Assembly: GCA_016789745.1 (NCBI GenBank)
Contig: JAEUQF010000438.1
Coordinates: 1-35,790, forward strand
DNA length: 35,790 bases
Direction: 5' to 3'
Source of the DNA: Bryobacterales bacterium
GTDB taxonomy: Bacteria > Acidobacteriota > Terriglobia > Bryobacterales > Bryobacteraceae
The notes beneath the pieces are model-generated. The model was not told the origin of the DNA and did no database searches. It saw nothing but the letters and a program-made list of their open reading frames with translations. A program made the translations under genes and the position numbers. Positions 32,234 through 35,790 of this stretch are shown here, one piece after another (the stretch's first letter is position 1; each line of letters starts with the position of its first letter).

Positions 32234-33115
32234 ATGAAACAACTTGCATTGATTCTCGCTTCCGGAGCGATACTCTCGGCTCAGGTGCTGCCGCCGCTTG
32301 GCGGAGGAGGCTACGGCTACAATCAGGATCAGGCCCGGCGTGCCGAGATCCGCGGAGGCGGCGGCGATGGGAAGTGCACCATCGAAGTTCGCGTGGATGG
32401 GACGGCGGAGATAGCCATCCTCGGAGACGAAGCGCGTTTGCGTACGCTCTCCGGCAATCCGTCCAGTTGGGTGCGCTTCCAGTGCAACCAGCGCATGCCT
32501 ACCGCTCCGAACGCCTTCAAGTTCAAGGGCATTGATGGCCGCGGCCGTCAGGATCTGGTACAGCCGGCTGGCAACGGACAGCCTGCCGTCATCCGCATTG
32601 ACGATCCGAAGGGCGGCGACGAAGGCTACACGTTTGACGTCGAATGGCGCGGCGGCACCGATTCCTACGGCGGCAACTGGGGTAACTGGGGCGGCGTCAA
32701 CGACGGCAACATGCGCCGGCGCGGGAACAACAATGGCGGCTGGCGCGACAATCGCGGCAACAACGGCAACTGGGGTAACAACAGCAACTACGGCTGGAAT
32801 CGCGAAATGAGCTTCCGCGGCCGTGGTGACGGCTACTTCCGTAGCAACAACAATTCCGACAACCTCGATAACGTGGACGTGAACATCAGCCGCAACGGCG
32901 ATGTGCGCGCCAGCTTCCGGACCAATCGCCGCTACGACCTGACCCTCACCGGCCGCGTGACCAACGTCGACCGCGACCTGGTTCTGGCCGATGTTAGCGG
33001 TCCCGGCATCCGCGGTGTCATGGAAATCCGCGTCGACGGCAACCGCGTTCGCGACGTCTTCATGCGCAGCACCGGCCGCGACAATGCCGAACTGCGCTGG
33101 AACAGCCGCAACTAG
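32234..33115 (+). CDS. Secreted Gly/Asn/Trp-rich protein of unknown function
   Basis: A 293-aa protein with a signal peptide (MKQLALILASGAILSA, cleavage near residue 17). Residues 45-145 look like a beta-rich domain with two cysteines (C48, C84) that could form a disulfide. Residues 146-188 are low-complexity Gly/Asn/Trp/Arg with repeated GGNWGN and GNNGNW units. Residues 195-293 form a second beta-rich domain (VDVNISRNGDVRASF, YDLTLTGRVTNVDRDLVLADVSG). I do not recognise the family. It is likely surface or extracellular, and the flexible Asn/Arg linker could bind polysaccharide or nucleic acid, but this is conjecture. Its stop directly abuts the stop of the opposing enolase-superfamily gene. 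Confidence 0.75.
   Translation: MKQLALILASGAILSAQVLPPLGGGGYGYNQDQARRAEIRGGGGDGKCTIEVRVDGTAEIAILGDEARLRTLSGNPSSWVRFQCNQRMPTAPNAFKFKGIDGRGRQDLVQPAGNGQPAVIRIDDPKGGDEGYTFDVEWRGGTDSYGGNWGNWGGVNDGNMRRRGNNNGGWRDNRGNNGNWGNNSNYGWNREMSFRGRGDGYFRSNNNSDNLDNVDVNISRNGDVRASFRTNRRYDLTLTGRVTNVDRDLVLADVSGPGIRGVMEIRVDGNRVRDVFMRSTGRDNAELRWNSRN
32669..32797 (+). repeat. Low-complexity Gly/Asn/Trp-coding region
   Basis: Imperfect repeats of GGCAACTGGGGTAAC-type units encode GNWGN (near 32672, 32684 and 32766) separated by Arg/Asn-rich spacers. This length-variable type of sequence forms the linker between the two beta-rich domains. Confidence 0.6.
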
Positions 33116-34384
33116 CTAATGATCGGCGATGCCCCCATCCGGAAACCGCAACTGCTGGCGGGTATGGGGCTGATAAGGGCGCTTCGCCGCGACCTTTTCG
33201 TCGAGATCCACACCGAGCCCTACCCTTTCTGGGGGTAGGGCAAAGCCCTTTGTATAGACCGGCCCCCCACCATAAAACAGATCCTTCCAGTATTGTTCGT
33301 TGCCCCGATGCGTGATCTCCTGGATGGCGAAGTTCGGTGTAGTGAAGTCCACATGCAGCGACGCCAGCGTGCTCACATCGCTCTGCGGATTGTGCGGGCA
33401 TAGCTCGATCCGATAAGCCTCCGCAATCGTGGCGATCTTCTTCATCTCCAGAATCCCGCCGCAGTGCACCACGTCCGGCTGCACGTAATCCACCAGGTGC
33501 CGGTGACACATCTGCGTGAAGGCGTACTTGGTGGTCAGCCGCTCGCCGGTGGCCAGCGGAATGCGTGTCTTGCTCCGCAGCAGCGACAATTCATCCAGGT
33601 CTTCCAACTGCGTCGCTTCTTCGACAAAGAACGGGCTGTACTCCTCGGCACGGCGGCAGAACTCCACCGCCATGGTCGGCGTGGTCTTCCCATGCAGATC
33701 AATGCAGATGCGAAAATCCGGACCGACCGCCTCGCGCGTCGCCTTCAGATTCGCAATGCCTTCGCGCACTGATTTCACCGGATCAATAACGTCACCATCC
33801 GTGGTGATGAAGCCGGACTTCGCTCCTGTCCAGCCTTCTTCCTTCGCTTGCAGGAAGCTCTTCGCGTAGGCCGCGGGGGAACTGCCGCCGCCATGCACGT
33901 ACATCTGCACACGGTCGCGCGCTTTGCCGCCCAGCAGCTTCCACACCGGCTGTCCCAGCGCCTGCCCCACGATATCCCACAGCGCAATCTCCACCGCACT
34001 GATGGCGGAGTTCAGAATCGGTCCGCCACGCCAACGAGGCCAGCGGTACATGGCCTGCCAGTGCATCTCAATGTCGGCCGGGTCTCGCCCCACCAGATAG
34101 CGCTTGTGCTCGTCAATGGCCGCGGCTACCGTCGCCGCTTTGCTGGTGACCGACCCTTCCCCCAACCCGCTAATGCCCTGGTTCGTGTAGATCTTCACGA
34201 AAACATAGTTGGAGCCGTTCGCTCCGCCTCGGTTCACGATGAAGGTTTTCAGATCCGTAACCTTCAGGTTGAGCGGCTTGGCCTGCGCGCGGATCTGCGC
34301 CATCAGCCCCTCGGCACCGCTAATAGCGGCGATGCCGGCAGCCGCTCGCGAGGCGGCCATGTGAAAGAAGTCGCGGCGTGTCAT
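33116..34384 (-). CDS. Tat-exported mandelate racemase/muconate lactonizing enzyme-family dehydratase
   Basis: A 422-aa enolase-superfamily enzyme with a twin-arginine leader (TRRDFF, then a small-residue hydrophobic stretch to about 28). Mg ligands are visible as the Asp in RICIDLHGK, the Glu in FFVEEAT and the Glu in ATGERL. PDVVHCGGI and ELCPHNPQS, which contains the catalytic-type His, follow. NSAISAVEIALWDIVGQALGQPVWKLLGG is the usual central block. The D-x-H-G and PHNPQS pattern is closest to galactonate-dehydratase-like acid-sugar dehydratases, but the substrate is uncertain. Export of such an enzyme suggests a periplasmic role on released sugar acids. It ends exactly where the opposing secreted protein gene ends. 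Confidence 0.88.
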   Translation of the reverse strand: MTRRDFFHMAASRAAAGIAAISGAEGLMAQIRAQAKPLNLKVTDLKTFIVNRGGANGSNYVFVKIYTNQGISGLGEGSVTSKAATVAAAIDEHKRYLVGRDPADIEMHWQAMYRWPRWRGGPILNSAISAVEIALWDIVGQALGQPVWKLLGGKARDRVQMYVHGGGSSPAAYAKSFLQAKEEGWTGAKSGFITTDGDVIDPVKSVREGIANLKATREAVGPDFRICIDLHGKTTPTMAVEFCRRAEEYSPFFVEEATQLEDLDELSLLRSKTRIPLATGERLTTKYAFTQMCHRHLVDYVQPDVVHCGGILEMKKIATIAEAYRIELCPHNPQSDVSTLASLHVDFTTPNFAIQEITHRGNEQYWKDLFYGGGPVYTKGFALPPERVGLGVDLDEKVAAKRPYQPHTRQQLRFPDGGIADH

Positions 34385-34421
34385 GCACGCGCTAGCATAT
34401 CAACTGCGGACAATCCGGAGG

Positions 34422-34944
34422 TCAGGCGAAGATCGCGTCGACAGAGAGTTCTACGCCGACGCCGAATAGAGTCTTGGGAATGGACTGGCCGGGCTTGTAG
34501 ATCCGCATCGGGGCGGTCCCTGACGTGACCCTAACCTCCCGCTCCTTCTCATCGACAACCCAAAAGTCGATGGCTCCTGTTTTCAAACACCTCTGCTCCT
34601 TAGCCGACACCTCCCGCTGCCAGCTTGGCCGGCGACAACACCTCGATCACCAGGTCAGGAGCACCGTGGATGTCGTCGTCCAGGTCAACCGCCGCGTGGC
34701 GCTGCGGATTCAGATCGGCTACGTCAGCAACTCACAGGTCGAAATCCGGCGCGCTACGGAACCCGACTACCCGGTCAACATAAGCGCCTGCCGGGGCAAT
34801 CGGCTGAAGCAGATCGCAGAGGCGCCTCTGCAGCAGCGCGTGTTTCAGCTTCGGCCGCGGCACCGGCGCCAGAACACCATCGTGCAGTTCATAGTCAAAG
34901 GGTCCAACCGGCCGCTGTAAAGCGCGGAATTCGTCGACCGTCAT
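34422..34944 (-). pseudogene. Broken Uma2-family (DUF820) endonuclease-like gene
   Basis: The frame starts at ATG 34944 (MTVDEFRALQ, then YELHDGVL), typical of Uma2/DUF820 proteins. A TGA at 34734-34732 interrupts it after FRSAPDFDL. The same frame continues past the stop with DDDIHGAPDLVIEVLSPAK, the Uma2 core containing the PD-(D/E)xK-like residues. It then hits a second stop, while the family's C-terminal part resumes in another frame (QREVSAKEQRCLKTGAIDFWVVD, down to 34422). So there is one nonsense mutation and one frameshift near 34615-34630. Total span of about 174 codons fits the usual 180-200 aa. It begins 3 bp after the stop of the acyl-CoA dehydrogenase gene. Confidence 0.8.
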
Positions 34945-34947
34945 CGG

Positions 34948-35790
34948 TTACTCCGCCAACTTACGCTTCAAAACCTCCAGCACAAACCGGTCCCGCCGGG
35001 CCCGCACCTCGCCCGGATCCTTCTTGCTCCAATCGTGGAAGCCCTGCCCGGTCTTCACGCCCAGCTTGCCCTGATCGCGTAACTCCCGCAGCAACCGCGG
35101 CGCACCCGGCTCATTCAGCAAGTCGCGCGTCACATAGTCCGTGATCGCAAAACTCAGGTCCAACCCCACCATGTCCTGATGTTCGAAAATCCCATACGCC
35201 GGCAATCGCAGCCCAAAGCCCATCCGCGCGGCGATGTCCACATCCTCAGCGGTGGCGATGCCCTCATCGACTATGTTGATGGCCTCGCGCACCAGTGCCA
35301 TCTGCAGACGATTCCCCAACTGCCCCGGCCTGTCCTTCTGCACTAGCACCGGCGTCTTGCCGCAGTCGATCAACAATTCACGAACTTCTTCCACCACCTC
35401 ATCGGCGGTCTTCTCGCCGCGTACCAACTCCACCAGCGGCATCAGGTGCGGCGGATTCCAGAAGTGCGTCGTCAACGCGCGGCCATTCCTGGTGCATAGC
35501 CGCGCCACCTCGGTAATGCACAGCCCGCTGGTGTTCGTTGCCAGCACCGCGTCCGGCTTGGAGATTCCGTCCAGGTGCGCAAACAGCGCCTGCTTGAACG
35601 TCATGTCCTCCGGCGCCGATTCCATCACCAGGTCCACCTGCGGCACAATGCCATCCAGGTCGCTGGAGGCATGCAGCAGATCCTTGGCCCGCTCGGCGCG
35701 CAGCCGCGTCGTCAGGCCGTGCTCGCCCAACAGGGCCACCTGCGACAGCGCCTTCCGCAAACCATGTTCCGCATTCTCCTTTGTCCGGCT
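34948..35790 (-). CDS. 3-hydroxyacyl-CoA dehydrogenase (N-terminus beyond window)
   Basis: A partial gene; the frame stays open to the right edge, so the N-terminal GxGxxG NAD motif is missing from view. About 280 residues are visible. The NAD-domain end shows VDLVMESAPEDMTFKQALF and the catalytic-type Ser region ATNTSGL. The catalytic His lies in TTHFWNPPHLMPLVELVRG, slightly different from the usual HFFNPP. The GNRLQMALVREA helix supplies the Asn and Glu. The C-terminal dimerisation domain follows (GFGLRLPAYGIFEHQDMVGLD, GKLGVKTGQGFHDW). It oxidises 3-hydroxyacyl-CoA (or a similar 3-hydroxy acid) with NAD+. The Trp in HFWNPP and no fused hydratase suggest a specialised short dehydrogenase rather than the FadB type. 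Confidence 0.92.
   Translation of the reverse strand, partial: SRTKENAEHGLRKALSQVALLGEHGLTTRLRAERAKDLLHASSDLDGIVPQVDLVMESAPEDMTFKQALFAHLDGISKPDAVLATNTSGLCITEVARLCTRNGRALTTHFWNPPHLMPLVELVRGEKTADEVVEEVRELLIDCGKTPVLVQKDRPGQLGNRLQMALVREAINIVDEGIATAEDVDIAARMGFGLRLPAYGIFEHQDMVGLDLSFAITDYVTRDLLNEPGAPRLLRELRDQGKLGVKTGQGFHDWSKKDPGEVRARRDRFVLEVLKRKLAE

Noticed and set aside
1..35790. CRISPR array, insertion sequences, tRNA or rRNA genes, prophage or integron elements
   Set aside because: No spaced direct repeats, transposase motifs, terminal inverted repeats, tRNA-like cloverleaf or conserved rRNA segments were seen by eye. The only strong repeats are the kinase paralogues and protein-level repeats.

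Overview
The window looks like chromosomal DNA from a member of the Acidobacteriota, probably the Bryobacterales (Solibacter/Paludibaculum-like). The evidence is high GC, dense packing, Ser/Thr kinases fused to PD40 (WD40-like) sensor domains, a secreted helical-repeat/glycine-zipper protein, Uma2 remnants and several Tat-exported enzymes. This placement rests on protein-family character, not on a marker gene. I see no rRNA, tRNA, CRISPR array, insertion sequence or prophage.

Layout. (1) 238-3331 (+): a DAP/lysine operon with an M20 desuccinylase-like peptidase, aspartate kinase and dihydrodipicolinate reductase. (2) 3361-4527 (+): a Tat-lipoprotein D-amino-acid-oxidase-like enzyme whose motif order is circularly permuted. 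(3) 4524-9799 (-): two tandem kinase/PD40 genes; the upstream one is intact and the downstream one carries at least four frameshifts. (4) 9863-12036: an NmrA-like reductase and a DUF5519-like protein, divergent from a LysR regulator. (5) 12037-16535: an APC permease and folD on the minus strand, divergent from a protein-isoaspartate methyltransferase and a PLP decarboxylase. (6) 16511-23351 (-): a seven-gene run of class I CoA-transferase, 2x[4Fe-4S] ferredoxin, 2-oxoacid:ferredoxin oxidoreductase alpha, a fused beta-gamma subunit, branched-chain aminotransferase, a two-TM small protein and a sulfatase. (7) 23456-26803: an exported FAD oxidoreductase divergent from a HEAT-repeat protein. (8) 26806-31963 (-): pyruvate carboxylase, inorganic pyrophosphatase and the secreted repeat protein. 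(9) 32234-35790: a secreted Gly/Asn-rich protein, a Tat-exported enolase-superfamily dehydratase, a broken Uma2 gene and a 3-hydroxyacyl-CoA dehydrogenase running off the right edge.

How the genes work together. The clearest system is the 16.5-23.4 kb operon. The aminotransferase links branched-chain amino acids to 2-oxoacids, the oxidoreductase links 2-oxoacids plus CoA to acyl-CoA, CO2 and reduced ferredoxin, and the CoA-transferase links acyl-CoA to free acid. The set could run as amino-acid oxidation, as reductive synthesis, or to supply branched acyl-CoA primers for iso-fatty acids. The operon has a good sigma70-type promoter upstream.

Two structural points stand out. The oxidase-like protein at 3361 carries the canonical C-terminal DAAO block ahead of its Rossmann fold. 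All five convergent gene pairs end within -25 to +2 bp of each other, leaving no room for intergenic terminators. No intergenic stretch exceeds 300 bp; the longest (31964-32233, 270 bp) holds palindromic candidate operators.
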